A stretch of 64,000 nucleotides of DNA from Ectopseudomonas composti (GCF_900115475.1 NZ_FOWP01000002.1:434001-498000); one strand, 5' to 3'. Counted from the first letter of the stretch, positions 34,389 to 43,774 are shown. The notes: a model not told the origin generated them from the sequence alone. Numbers and translations: made by a program.

Positions 34389-35426
34389 ATGGACTATCAG
34401 GGCACTTGTTCGGATTCATCGGCCATTTTCTCTGTGGATAATCTGCCCATACTTCAATCGCTGACTGACGCACTTGAAGGACGTCATCTTCTGGTGACCG
34501 GAGGAACTGGTTTCTTTGGGCGTTGGCTGTTGGCGCTTTTCCAGACCCTGCAATCGAGAGGGACTAAGTTCGAGGTCACTGTCGTCTCACGTGACCCTGA
34601 ACGCTTTCTCATGCACTGGCCAACGTTTCGCGGCTGTCGCTGGTTGCACTGGGTTGCCAACGATGTGCGCCTTATTCCCTCCAGTCTGTCCATCGATCTG
34701 GTTGTGCATGCAGCCGCAGATACCTCGGCAGTTGGCCAGCGTGACTCCCTCGAGTTGTTCGATATCATTACCGAGGGTGCACGGCGCGTTTGTAAACTGG
34801 CGGTAGAGTGCGGTGCTCGGCGTGTCCTGCTGATCGGCTCCGGTGCTCAGTACGGTTTGATACCTGCCGGCCTCCCGGTGACGGAGGACTTTCTGGGGGG
34901 GTGTGACAGCACTTATGCCGGTAACGCTTATGCGGAAGCTAAACGTGCCCAAGAGGTTATAGGCTCGATTTATGCAAAAGACTATGGCCTCGACGTAATT
35001 ATGGCGCGCTGTTTTGCATTCTCTGGGCCTGGCTTACCGCTGGATGGGCATTTTGCGATCGGCAACTTTGTGCGAGATGCCCTTTATGCTGATGCCATCG
35101 TGCTGAACTCCAGTGGTCAGGCAATGCGTAGTTATCTGCACGGTGCTGATCTGGCTGGTTGGTTGCTTACCTTGCTGTTGCATGGAGAAAGTGGTCAGGC
35201 TTACAACGTCGGTTCAGATCATGCGATCAGCATTGCCGATCTAGCCCATCTTGTCGCTGCCAGAATCGCTCCATACAAGCCTGTTTGCATTCTTGGGCAG
35301 GCTAATACGTCTGAACGGTCGTTCTATGTGCCCGATATCAGCCGCGCCCGAGGGCTGGGGCTTGATGTGTGGACAACACTCAATGCCTCTATAGATAGCA
35401 TGGCTCATTGGGGGCGGGGCTTCTAG
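34389..35426 (+). CDS. NAD-dependent sugar epimerase/dehydratase
   Basis: 345 residues from ATG 34389 (GGGGA 8 bases upstream). In-frame GTG 34341 and ATG 34374 are alternatives. It has an extended SDR fold: HLLVTGGTGFFGRWLLALF at the N-terminus, LVVHAAADTSA, the active-site serine in LIGSGAQYG and YAGNAYAEAKRAQEV with tyrosine and lysine, then YNVGSDHAISIADLAHLVA. It modifies a nucleotide sugar by epimerisation, dehydration or reduction; specificity is not readable. Local base composition begins to turn AT-richer after it. Confidence 0.8.
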   Translation: MDYQGTCSDSSAIFSVDNLPILQSLTDALEGRHLLVTGGTGFFGRWLLALFQTLQSRGTKFEVTVVSRDPERFLMHWPTFRGCRWLHWVANDVRLIPSSLSIDLVVHAAADTSAVGQRDSLELFDIITEGARRVCKLAVECGARRVLLIGSGAQYGLIPAGLPVTEDFLGGCDSTYAGNAYAEAKRAQEVIGSIYAKDYGLDVIMARCFAFSGPGLPLDGHFAIGNFVRDALYADAIVLNSSGQAMRSYLHGADLAGWLLTLLLHGESGQAYNVGSDHAISIADLAHLVAARIAPYKPVCILGQANTSERSFYVPDISRARGLGLDVWTTLNASIDSMAHWGRGF

Positions 35427-35554
35427 AGCCTTAAGGCTGGTTTTTATAATGCTCATATGCTGATAGTGAAATCACAGCGAGCTTTATAGGGTGTGCGGGC
35501 GCAATTGGTGATTGATTTTTTTTATCGTCATAGCAGTACTTGGGAGTGAAGGCG

Positions 35555-38500
35555 ATGCGCAAACTATTTTCCAGACGGCCCCATCCTTATTATATTTATT
35601 CATACGATTATCGACGCAACTCGGCAGGGGTTCGGGTTTTACACATGCTGTGTGATGCTTTGAATCGATCAGGGCAAGAAGCATATGTGGTTGCCAGGAA
35701 TATCTCGCCGAAGCTGATTACCCCAATGCTGAGCGATGAGGTGATTGAATATCACAAGGCTCAGGGGATAAAACCCGTTATGGTTTATCCGGAGGTTATC
35801 GACGGTAATCCCCTGAATGGTGAGACGGTAGTTCGTTATCTTCTGAATAAGCCGGGATTTCTTAAGGGGACTGGTGAGTATGAAGAAAGCGATTTGTTGT
35901 TTGCATTTAAAGAAGCCCTACTACAACCAGGTATGCCTCTTGATCATGTGCTGTATTTGCCAGCAATAGACTTGGAGGTTTTTAAGCTCTCTGACGATCC
36001 TAGTAAGCGTGAGCCGGGTCTAGTATGTTTCTACCAAGGGCGAGAAGGGGCTGCTCATATTGATCAGGCTTTGCTGCCTGAGGGCGCCATCGAGATCACA
36101 CCAAACTTTCCCGCTACTTGGGAGGAGCTCGCAGATATTTTTCAGCGCTGTGAGTATTTCTATTGTGGGGAAGCTTCGGCCTTGGCGGGTGAGGCTGTTT
36201 TATGTGGCTGTTTGACCGTCATCATGGCTAGCCAGCATGCGCCTGGTACAGTGGGGCATCTCCAGAATAGCGGTTTTGGTGTTGCTAAAGATCTCAGCAT
36301 AGAGGAGTTGGCACAGGCCCGTGCCAGCATGCCTAAGTTGAGAGAGTATCAGCTTCGCAAGCAAGAGGAATTCTGGCTTGCGCTGGATCGTTTTATCGAG
36401 ATAACCCAGAGGGTCGCTGCCGAGAATCAGGTTCGTCCTGGCCGATATGAGTTGAATCGCTGGCTCGCTAAACGTTTACCAACATCAGTACAGAACCGTT
36501 TGATAGGTGATTACCTGCAACAGCATGCTGGCGGGCCTTTGATCGGACTTCTGATTCTCGATCTGTCTGGCAGTAGTAAGAAACTTGCAGCGACTATTGC
36601 AAGCCTGCGGCTGGAAAAGAACCTTTATGCCACTGTGAATATTGTCGTGTTGTCGGTAAATGACGTGCCGGCTACTTCAGCTCAGGGTAAGTTGCATTTC
36701 ATAAAGATCGATGCGCATGAGTACGTGGCAAGACTCAATCAGGTGGTAGAGCAGAGCAGCTTTGATTGGATCATGCTGGTCAACGCAGGAGATGAGTTCA
36801 CGCCGGCTGGCCTGATGATGCTGGCTTTGGAGCTGGTTGCTGCACCGGACTGCCGGGCGGTTTATGGCGATGAATTGCAGCGTTTGCCGAATGGCGATTT
36901 GGGGGGGGCGTTCCGACCGGCTTTCAATTTGGACATGCTGCTCGCATTCCCGACGGGCATGGCCAGCCATTGGTTGATCCGACGTGATGCGTTTCTAGAG
37001 CTTGGTGGTTTCGACCCGGAGTTTGGCGATGCACTGGTGTTCGAACTGCTAGTGCGCCTGATCGAGAAGGAAGGGGGGCAGGGTATCGGTCATATCGATG
37101 AGCCGTTATTGATAACTGACGCCCCTATATTGCGGGATAATTCTCAGGAACGTTTGGTCATTGAACGACATCTGGCGTGGCGTGGGTACCAGGGGACTGT
37201 ATCTGCCAAGTTGCCTGGGCGTTACCGAATTAATTATGGTCATCAAGCGCAGCCACTGGTTTCCATCATTATTCCTACCAAGGATCAACTGCCGATACTC
37301 ACGCGCTGCGTTGAAAGTTTGTTGGAGAAAACCCGCTATCAGCACTACGAAGTGTTGATCGTTGATAACAATAGTGAAACTCCTGAGGCCTGCGACTGGC
37401 TGGCGCAAATAGAGAGCCTTGGGGCGGATAAGGTGAGAGTGCTGCGTTATCCGCATCCATTCAATTTTTCGGCGATCAACAATGCAGCGGCTGCTCAGGC
37501 CAGGGGCGAATATCTGGTGTTGTTGAACAACGATACTGCGATCATTCAGGAGGACTGGTTGGACGCGCTGCTCAATCATGCGCAGCGTCCAGAGGTTGGC
37601 ATAGTCGGCTCCAAGTTGCTTTATCCCGATGGCAGTATTCAGCACGCGGGAGTGATACTGGGGCTGCGTGGTCCGGCAGACCACCCTTTCCTTGGCGAAC
37701 CTATAGATGCTCCGGGGTATATGCAGCGTTTGCAGGTCGACCAGGGCTACAGTGCGGTTACAGCAGCCTGCCTGATGATTCGCAAATCGATCTACGATCA
37801 GTTGGGGGGGATGGATGAGGAGGTCTTTAAGGTTTCTTACAACGATGTAGACCTGTGCCTGAAAGTTCGCGAGGCCGGTTATCTGATTGTATGGACCCCT
37901 TATTCGATCGTCATGCATGAAGGGAGTGTGAGCCAGACCCATGTCGATACAGCCGCTCATGCCATGAAGCGCAAGCGCTTCATGGCAGAGCAAGATGCGA
38001 TGTATGAGAGGTGGTTATCCGTGCTGGCGAATGACCCTGCCTATAACCGTAACCTTGCTTTGAACGGTAAGGGGTTCGAACTGGAGACGGACAGCAATCT
38101 GACCTGGCGACCATTGACCTGGCGTCCTTTGCCAACGGTCTTGGCCCATCCGGCCGATCCATGGGGTTGTGGTAATTACCGTGTGATTCGTCCTTTCGAA
38201 GCTCTAAGGCGCGAAGGGCTGGTCGATGGAATGATGTCTGATGGACTACTTCAGGTTGTTGATCTGGCTCGCTATGACCCTGACGTAGTGATTTTGCAAC
38301 GGCAAATCGGCGATGAGCGTCAGGAGGCCATGCGACGTATCAAGGCCTTCTCGCGGGCGTTCAAGGTATACGAATTGGATGACTATCTACCCAACCTGCC
38401 ATTGAAAAGCCTCCACCGTGAACATATGCCGAAAGACATTCTCAAGTCGTTGAGGCAGGGGCTGCGTTTTGTAGACCGCTTCGTTGTTTCCACGCAGCCG

Positions 38501-39112
38501 CTGGCGGAAGCCTTTGTAGGGCTGCATGAGGACATCCGTGTGGTCGAGAACCGCTTGCCGGTGGAGTGGTGGAAAGGACTGTCCAGCCGACGTAGGAGAG
38601 GCCGAAAACCTCGGGTCGGCTGGGCCGGTGGGGTCAGCCATACCGGCGACCTGGATCTGATCGTCGATGTCGTCCGCGAGTTGGCGGGAGAGGTCGAGTG
38701 GGTATTCATGGGCATGTGTCCGGATGCGATCCGGCCCTTCATTAATGAGTTTCACGGCGGTGTCGATATCGAGAGCTACCCGGCTGCTCTGGCGAGCCTG
38801 GATCTCGATCTGGCGCTTGCACCGGTAGAGCAGAACCTGTTCAACGAATGTAAAAGCAATCTGCGTCTGTTGGAGTATGGTGCCTGCGGCTTTCCAGTGA
38901 TCTGTAGTGATCTGGTGTGCTATCGCGGTGACCTTCCTGTGACGCGGGTGAAAAACCGCTTTCGCGATTGGGTCGACGCCATCCGCATGCACATCAGCGA
39001 TCTGGATGCGACCGCCCAGGCCGGTGATCGTCTACGTGAAGCCGTTTATCGTGACTGGATGCTCGAAGGCGAGAACCTGGAGCGCTGGCGCAGGGCGTGG
39101 ATGCCGGACTGA
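35555..39112 (+). CDS. Giant multi-domain glycosyltransferase, probable flagellin glycosyltransferase
   Basis: 1185 residues from ATG 35555 (GGGAG 8 bases upstream). Modules: a GT-B-like N-terminal part (about 1-320), a divergent GT2-like part (about 330-555), a clear GT2 domain (about 565-860) with PLVSIIIPTKDQ, VLIVDNNSETPEAC, YLVLLNNDTAI and YNDVDLCLKVREAGYL, and a GT4-like C-terminal domain (about 875-1185) with RVGWAGGVSHTGDLD and NLRLLEYGACGFPVI. Large glycosyltransferases just upstream of fliC (FgtA in P. aeruginosa) glycosylate flagellin, so the same role is inferred. The first 900 bases are markedly richer in A and T than the neighbours. Confidence 0.85.
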   Translation: MRKLFSRRPHPYYIYSYDYRRNSAGVRVLHMLCDALNRSGQEAYVVARNISPKLITPMLSDEVIEYHKAQGIKPVMVYPEVIDGNPLNGETVVRYLLNKPGFLKGTGEYEESDLLFAFKEALLQPGMPLDHVLYLPAIDLEVFKLSDDPSKREPGLVCFYQGREGAAHIDQALLPEGAIEITPNFPATWEELADIFQRCEYFYCGEASALAGEAVLCGCLTVIMASQHAPGTVGHLQNSGFGVAKDLSIEELAQARASMPKLREYQLRKQEEFWLALDRFIEITQRVAAENQVRPGRYELNRWLAKRLPTSVQNRLIGDYLQQHAGGPLIGLLILDLSGSSKKLAATIASLRLEKNLYATVNIVVLSVNDVPATSAQGKLHFIKIDAHEYVARLNQVVEQSSFDWIMLVNAGDEFTPAGLMMLALELVAAPDCRAVYGDELQRLPNGDLGGAFRPAFNLDMLLAFPTGMASHWLIRRDAFLELGGFDPEFGDALVFELLVRLIEKEGGQGIGHIDEPLLITDAPILRDNSQERLVIERHLAWRGYQGTVSAKLPGRYRINYGHQAQPLVSIIIPTKDQLPILTRCVESLLEKTRYQHYEVLIVDNNSETPEACDWLAQIESLGADKVRVLRYPHPFNFSAINNAAAAQARGEYLVLLNNDTAIIQEDWLDALLNHAQRPEVGIVGSKLLYPDGSIQHAGVILGLRGPADHPFLGEPIDAPGYMQRLQVDQGYSAVTAACLMIRKSIYDQLGGMDEEVFKVSYNDVDLCLKVREAGYLIVWTPYSIVMHEGSVSQTHVDTAAHAMKRKRFMAEQDAMYERWLSVLANDPAYNRNLALNGKGFELETDSNLTWRPLTWRPLPTVLAHPADPWGCGNYRVIRPFEALRREGLVDGMMSDGLLQVVDLARYDPDVVILQRQIGDERQEAMRRIKAFSRAFKVYELDDYLPNLPLKSLHREHMPKDILKSLRQGLRFVDRFVVSTQPLAEAFVGLHEDIRVVENRLPVEWWKGLSSRRRRGRKPRVGWAGGVSHTGDLDLIVDVVRELAGEVEWVFMGMCPDAIRPFINEFHGGVDIESYPAALASLDLDLALAPVEQNLFNECKSNLRLLEYGACGFPVICSDLVCYRGDLPVTRVKNRFRDWVDAIRMHISDLDATAQAGDRLREAVYRDWMLEGENLERWRRAWMPD

Positions 39113-39125
39113 TTGGGATGAAAAG

Positions 39126-39156
39126 TCCGCCGGGTGCTGCAATGGCGCTCGACGGA
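39126..39156 (+). terminator. Probable terminator after the glycosyltransferase gene
   Basis: TCCGCCGGGTGC and GCGCTCGACGGA form a 12-position stem with one mismatch and two G-U pairs around a 7-base loop, followed by TTT. It lies 13 bases after the stop. Confidence 0.45.
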
Positions 39157-39239
39157 TTTCAGTCAAAGCCCTCTGCTTAGCCGATGTGCTTGGTTAAGTG
39201 CCTGACAGCAAAGAATAAAAAAAACCTGAAAATTCCCTC

Positions 39240-39266
39240 TAAAGCTCCTTAGGCAAGCGCCGATAA
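39240..39266 (+). promoter_or_regulatory. Sigma-28 (FliA) promoter of fliC
   Basis: TAAA at 39240-39243, exactly 15 bases, then GCCGATAA at 39259-39266: a perfect consensus match. The leader would be about 88 bases, long enough for post-transcriptional control. Confidence 0.93.
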
Positions 39267-39360
39267 AGAGATCGAATGCGAACTCTCTGGGCGTCTGAGC
39301 ATGCAGGCCCGAGCTCGCAAGCTCAGACAAACGGTTCTAAGGTCATCTGGAGGCAATACC

Positions 39361-40845
39361 ATGGCCCTTACAGTCAACACTAACGTTGCGTCCCTCAACA
39401 CTCAGCGTAACCTGAACACCTCGTCCAAAGGCCTGGATACTTCCCTCCAGCGCCTGTCTACTGGCTACCGCATCAATAGCGCCAAAGACGATGCTGCTGG
39501 CCTGCAGATCGCCAACCGCCTGACTAGCCAGATCACTGGCCTGGGCGTAGCGACCCGTAACGCCAATGACGGTATCTCCCTGGCGCAAACCGCTGAAGGT
39601 GCCCTGCAGCAGTCCACTGGTATCCTGCAGCGTATGCGTGACTTGGCCCTGCAATCGGCCAACGGTTCCAACGGCGCCATCGAGCGTTCCGCCCTTCAGG
39701 GTGAAGTTGCTCAGTTGCAACAAGAGCTGAACCGTATCTCTGATACCACCAGCTTCGGCGGTCGCAAGATTCTCGACGGCAGCTTCGGTTCGCAGAGCTT
39801 CCAGGTGGGCGCCAACGCCTACGAAACCATCAGCGTTTCCATCGGTTCCGCTGCCACTGATCGTATCGGTATCAACCGCGTCACCACTTCCGGTGGGGCA
39901 GCTCAGGCCATCGCTTCCGGTGCCGCGTTCAGCGCCACCTCGGGCAGCGCCTACGCCAGTTCTTCGTTCAACATCAACTCCAAGCTTTCCGACGGCGATG
40001 TCGCGATCTCTGGTGCGGCCAGTGGTTCTGCCAGTGAAGTGGCACGTGCAGTCAACGCGAAGAGCGACGAGACCGGTGTGACGGCCAACGCTCGTACCGT
40101 CGCAACGCTCGGTGGTATCACTACCTCGGGTACCGTGTCGTTCAACCTGTCCGGCGTCACCAGTAAGTCCAAGGACACTGACGCGGCAACCGTCTCGGCT
40201 GTGGTGACCGATCTGACCGACCTTTCCTCGCTGGCTGACGCCATCAACCGTGAAACTGGCAAAACCGGTATCTCGGCTGTTTCCAAAGGCGACACCATCG
40301 AGCTGGTCAGCTCGCGGGGTGATGCCATCCAGATCACCAACTACGCTGGTTCGGGTGGTGCGACTCTGCAGGCCAAGAGCTTCGATGGCGAAGACGATGT
40401 GGGGGCTGTGGCTACCATCGCCACTGGTGGCGGCGCTCGCGCCGACGGCCAGGTGCAACTCGAGGCAGCCGATGCCTTCCAGGTTACCGGGATGACTGGC
40501 GGTCTGGGGTCTGACGGCTTCAGTGAGCTGGATGCGGTGAACACCATCGACATCAGTACGGCGACAGGGGCGCAGAGTGCTCTGGGTATCATCAACGGTG
40601 CGATCTCCAACATCGACAGCCAGCGTGCTCAGCTCGGTGCCGTGCAGAACCGCTTCGAGAACACCATCTCGAACCTGCAGAACATCGCTGAGAACTCCTC
40701 CGCTGCTCGTAGCCGGATTCGTGACACTGACTTCGCTGCCGAAACCTCGGAACTGACCAAGAATCAGATCCTGCAGCAAGCCGGTACCGCGATCCTGGCT
40801 CAGGCCAACCAGTTGCCGCAGGCCGTACTCAGCCTGCTGGGCTAA
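39361..40845 (+). CDS. fliC: Flagellin FliC
   Basis: 494 residues from ATG 39361 (GGAGG 8 bases upstream). The N-terminal D0/D1 region starts [18 protein letters not shown] and includes [18 protein letters not shown] and [15 protein letters not shown], the TLR5-recognised segment. The C-terminal region has [20 protein letters not shown] and ends [11 protein letters not shown]. The central part (about 170-400) is variable and rich in Ser, Thr and Ala, the usual site of O-glycosylation. It forms the filament. The glycan island upstream probably modifies it. Confidence 0.97.
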   Translation: MALTVNTNVASLNTQRNLNTSSKGLDTSLQRLSTGYRINSAKDDAAGLQIANRLTSQITGLGVATRNANDGISLAQTAEGALQQSTGILQRMRDLALQSANGSNGAIERSALQGEVAQLQQELNRISDTTSFGGRKILDGSFGSQSFQVGANAYETISVSIGSAATDRIGINRVTTSGGAAQAIASGAAFSATSGSAYASSSFNINSKLSDGDVAISGAASGSASEVARAVNAKSDETGVTANARTVATLGGITTSGTVSFNLSGVTSKSKDTDAATVSAVVTDLTDLSSLADAINRETGKTGISAVSKGDTIELVSSRGDAIQITNYAGSGGATLQAKSFDGEDDVGAVATIATGGGARADGQVQLEAADAFQVTGMTGGLGSDGFSELDAVNTIDISTATGAQSALGIINGAISNIDSQRAQLGAVQNRFENTISNLQNIAENSSAARSRIRDTDFAAETSELTKNQILQQAGTAILAQANQLPQAVLSLLG

Positions 40846-40863
40846 GGTCAAAGGCGCTAGACT

Positions 40864-40894
40864 ACGGGGGGAAGGGCCTGGCTCTTCTCCCCGT
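40864..40894 (+). terminator. Hairpin after fliC
   Basis: ACGGGGGGAAG and CTTCTCCCCGT pair over 11 positions (one G-U) around a 9-base loop, 18 bases after the fliC stop. The T-run is poor, so partial readthrough into flaG is plausible. Confidence 0.6.
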
Positions 40895-40917
40895 TACCTC
40901 ATTCTGAGGAGAAATTT

Positions 40918-41310
40918 ATGGACGTCAGCTCAATTAAGCCCCAGGTCAATTCCACGGTTGTCCGCGATGGTGGCGTCTCCAATGCTGCCGAGACTCGGCA
41001 GAAACAAGGCCTATCGACTGTCTCAGCGGTTTCGAATCCCGACGAGCAGGCAGTTGCCCGAGCGGTCATACCTGCTCAGGAAGTCAGTCGTGAACAGGTC
41101 GAAGATGCGGTAGCTACCATTCAGGAATTCGTGCAGTCGGTTCGTCGCAGCATCAATTTTGCAGTCGATGACGGCTCTGGGCGTGTAGTTGTCAAGGTGA
41201 CGGATGCTGGATCGGGCGATGTGATTCGCCAGATTCCGTCGGAGGAAGCGTTGAAGTTGGCAGAGAATCTGTCAGAAGTGCGCAGCCTTTTGTTCAAGGC
41301 CGAGGCATAA
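40918..41310 (+). CDS. flaG: FlaG family protein
   Basis: 130 residues. The N-terminal half is low-complexity. The C-terminal half (about 60-128) is the FlaG domain, with VQSVRRSINFAVDDGSGRVV, VKVTDAGSGDVIRQIPSEEA and LKLAENL. FlaG proteins influence filament length or stability; the mechanism is not established. It sits between fliC and fliD as in other polar flagellates. GAGGAGAA precedes the start. Confidence 0.92.
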   Translation: MDVSSIKPQVNSTVVRDGGVSNAAETRQKQGLSTVSAVSNPDEQAVARAVIPAQEVSREQVEDAVATIQEFVQSVRRSINFAVDDGSGRVVVKVTDAGSGDVIRQIPSEEALKLAENLSEVRSLLFKAEA

Positions 41311-41333
41311 CGAAACGTCTTGGCATGAGTTTT

Positions 41334-41373
41334 GACTGATACCCTTCAATCGACAGGGTGCAGTCGAATTTTT
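41334..41373 (+). terminator. Terminator-like hairpin between flaG and fliD
   Basis: GACTG-ACCCT and AGGGT-CAGTC form a 10-bp stem with a small internal loop around a 9-base loop, followed by GAATTTTT. It ends 16 bases before the fliD ATG, so it could attenuate fliD expression from the fliC/flaG side. Confidence 0.55.
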
Positions 41374-41389
41374 GACGAGGTGCAAGATC

Positions 41390-42859
41390 ATGGCAGGTAT
41401 TACGGGAATCGGTTCGGGTCTCAACATTGACGATATCGTCAAGGCGTTGGTCAATGCCGAGAAAGCGCCAAAGACCAACCAACTCGACAGTCTCGAACAG
41501 AAGACCACCACCCGTATCTCGGCGATCGGTACGCTCACGGGGGCGATGAACTCCTTCAAGACGGCCCTCGATGCTCTCAACAAGCCTGCCTTGTTCGAGT
41601 CGCGCACTGCCAGCACCTCCAACAGCAGTGTGCTCAAAGCCACTGCCACTCCTACAGCGCCCGCAGGCACCTACAGCGTTCAGGTTCAGCAACTGGCTGC
41701 CAGCAGCAAGGTTGCTCTGCAGTCCGTCTCGGGTGTGGGTGATGCCCCGGCTACTTTCAACAGCGGTACGCTGGAAATTTCCGCCGGCAACACCAGCATC
41801 AGTGTCGATGTCACTGCGGCCAACAACACGCTTGCCGGTATGCGTGACGCGATAAACGAAGCCGGGAAAAACAGCGGTATAAGTGCCACCATCATTACCG
41901 ATGATTCTGGTCCCCGCCTAGTACTGAGTTCGACCAAGACTGGCGAAGGCAATGACATCCAGGTAGCGGTCACCGAAGATGGTGAAACGATCGGCGGCAA
42001 TGCCCTGACGACTCAGGCGTTCACGCCAGAGGCTGATCCTGATAATGCTGGTGCTTTCCTCAAGCCAAGCTCGGACAGTGGTGCGGGTGGGGTAATCAGC
42101 CAAGCCAAGTCTGCGAAATTGACCATTGATGGTCTGCAACTGGTGCGTGACAGTAACAAGATCGAGGATGCGCTCGAGGGCGTTACGCTCGACTTGGTCG
42201 CCGTACAGAGCGCCGCTGATCTGACCGATGGCAAGACCATCAACCTGACCGTCGGCGTCGACAAGTCCAGTGTGAAGAGCAACCTGCAAAAATTCGTCGA
42301 CGCCTACAACGCCTTGATCACGTCTTCGGCCCAGCTCACTGCGGTTGTCGAAGTGGAGGGCTCCAAACCAGTGGCGGGCCCGCTGGTTGGCGACTCCACG
42401 GTGCGTAGCGTTCTAGCGGGGCTGCGCAATGAAATCGTCAAGATGACCAGCGGCGGTGATACGGGCGTACGCGCCTTGGCCGACTTGGGTATCACCACAG
42501 GCAAGGACGGCAAGCTGGCGATCAATGACACCACGCTGACGAAGGCCCTCGACAGCAATTTCGATCAGGTGGGCAGCTACCTCACTGGCACGGACGGTCT
42601 GATGGGGCGTCTTTCCGGTTTCGTTTCGGATTATGTAGCCACCGACGGCGTCCTGAAGCAGCGCGACAGCGCCTTGCGTGGCACGCTGAAGGACATCGAC
42701 AAACAACGTGAGTCGCTCGACAAGCGCGTCACCAGCCTGCAAGACCGTCTTTATGCTCAGTACAACGCAATGGATTCCCTGGTGGGCCAGCTTTCACGTA
42801 CCAGTGAGAGTTTGAGTGGCATGCTCGCCAACCTTCCTGGTTTCGTGAAAAAGGATTAA
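41390..42859 (+). CDS. fliD: Filament cap protein FliD (HAP2)
   Basis: 489 residues from ATG 41390 (GAGG 9 bases upstream). The N-terminal FliD domain has MAGITGIGSGLNIDDIVKAL and SLEQKTTTRISAIGTLTGAM. The C-terminal domain has KDIDKQRESLDKRVTSLQDR and the ending YNAMDSLVGQLSRTSESL. It caps the filament tip and folds flagellin. In P. aeruginosa it also binds mucin. The central region is variable, as in the family. Confidence 0.95.
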   Translation: MAGITGIGSGLNIDDIVKALVNAEKAPKTNQLDSLEQKTTTRISAIGTLTGAMNSFKTALDALNKPALFESRTASTSNSSVLKATATPTAPAGTYSVQVQQLAASSKVALQSVSGVGDAPATFNSGTLEISAGNTSISVDVTAANNTLAGMRDAINEAGKNSGISATIITDDSGPRLVLSSTKTGEGNDIQVAVTEDGETIGGNALTTQAFTPEADPDNAGAFLKPSSDSGAGGVISQAKSAKLTIDGLQLVRDSNKIEDALEGVTLDLVAVQSAADLTDGKTINLTVGVDKSSVKSNLQKFVDAYNALITSSAQLTAVVEVEGSKPVAGPLVGDSTVRSVLAGLRNEIVKMTSGGDTGVRALADLGITTGKDGKLAINDTTLTKALDSNFDQVGSYLTGTDGLMGRLSGFVSDYVATDGVLKQRDSALRGTLKDIDKQRESLDKRVTSLQDRLYAQYNAMDSLVGQLSRTSESLSGMLANLPGFVKKD

Positions 42860-42862
42860 GTA

Positions 42863-43255
42863 ATGGGCAAGAACCCGATAGACGCTTACAAGCAGGTCAA
42901 GACCAGCCAGGAGGTATCGCCTTATCGCACGGTTCAGCTGTTGCTTGAGGGCGCCCTGCAACGTGTGATGCTTGCCAAGCAGGCGCAGGCCGAAGGCGAT
43001 ACCGAGATTCGCGGCATGGCGGTAGGCAGCACCATCACCATTCTTGGCGTGTTGCAGGCGGCTCTGGACAAAGAGCTGGGCGGCGAGATCGCCGAGAATC
43101 TGGATGCGCTTTACGACTACATGACCCGTCGTCTAGCGGGGGTGGCGCTGGATGATACGCCACGCAACCTGGAAGAAGTTCAGGCTCTGTTGGGCGATAT
43201 CAAGAGCGCTTGGGATGCTATCGGCCCTGAGGTTGAGCCGGCACCTGCTGGCTGA
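42863..43255 (+). CDS. fliS: Flagellin export chaperone FliS (copy 1)
   Basis: 130 residues, helical. It has the FliS-typical [20 protein letters not shown], the [13 protein letters not shown] helix, and LYDYMTRRL followed by [15 protein letters not shown]. FliS binds the flagellin C-terminus and prevents premature polymerisation. It starts three bases after fliD and so is translated with it. A paralogue follows 113 bases downstream. This copy is the more divergent of the two and has an acidic/proline C-terminal tail. Confidence 0.92.
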   Translation: MGKNPIDAYKQVKTSQEVSPYRTVQLLLEGALQRVMLAKQAQAEGDTEIRGMAVGSTITILGVLQAALDKELGGEIAENLDALYDYMTRRLAGVALDDTPRNLEEVQALLGDIKSAWDAIGPEVEPAPAG

Positions 43256-43305
43256 TTGATCGGTTCGCTCTTGGTTTGGCGGCGACGTTTCAGCGACAAA
43301 ATCGT

Positions 43306-43332
43306 TAAAGCTTTGAGCCTTAGGGCCGATAC
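43306..43332 (+). promoter_or_regulatory. Sigma-28 (FliA) promoter of the second fliS
   Basis: TAAA at 43306-43309, exactly 15 bases, then GCCGATAC at 43325-43332 (one mismatch). It lies in the gap between the two fliS genes and would give the second copy and fliT late expression independent of fliD. Confidence 0.82.
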
Positions 43333-43368
43333 CTGAAGTATCAGCCCATCGGTAGAGCGAGAGCGACT

Positions 43369-43749
43369 ATGAACGCAATGGCGGCCCTCAAGCAGTATCA
43401 GACCGTCAACAACCAAGCGCAGGCCGCAGAGGCCAGCCCCCATCGTCTGATCCAGATGTTGATGGAGGGTGGTTTGTCTCGCATCGCTCAGGCACGTGGT
43501 GCCATGGAGCGCGGGCAGACTGCGTTGAAGGGTGAATTGATCGGCAAGAGTATTGCCATCGTCGCCGGGCTGCGCGAGAGTCTCGACCATCAGCAAGGTG
43601 GTGAGCTGGCTGGTAACCTCGACAGCCTGTATGAATACATGATCGCCCGCTTGACCGAGGCCAATGTCAGTAACGAGCCGGAGCTTCTGGAAGAAGTGTC
43701 GGTGTTGCTGCGCAACGTCAAGCAGGGTTGGGATGCTATCGCTCAGTAA
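43369..43749 (+). CDS. fliS2: Flagellin export chaperone FliS (copy 2)
   Basis: 126 residues. It has the same helical plan as copy 1: ALKQYQTVNNQAQAAEASPH, RLIQMLMEGGLSRIAQARGA, LYEYMIARLTEANVS and LEEVSVLLRNVKQGWDAI. The HRLIQMLM segment is closer to canonical FliS than the upstream copy. It has its own sigma-28 promoter and is followed by a fliT-like gene. It probably serves FliC under FliA control, while copy 1 may be made with FliD. Confidence 0.92.
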   Translation: MNAMAALKQYQTVNNQAQAAEASPHRLIQMLMEGGLSRIAQARGAMERGQTALKGELIGKSIAIVAGLRESLDHQQGGELAGNLDSLYEYMIARLTEANVSNEPELLEEVSVLLRNVKQGWDAIAQ

Positions 43750-43774
43750 TGAGCGAGCATCGGAGGAGAAGCGA

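Noticed and set aside
35430..35554. AT-rich gap before the giant glycosyltransferase as a possible insertion sequence end
   Set aside because: No terminal inverted repeats, target duplication or transposase frame could be found around it.
39343..40851. Minus-strand open frame of 502 codons opposite fliC
   Set aside because: It mirrors fliC almost exactly, has no recognisable domain and arises from third-position GC bias in a highly expressed gene.
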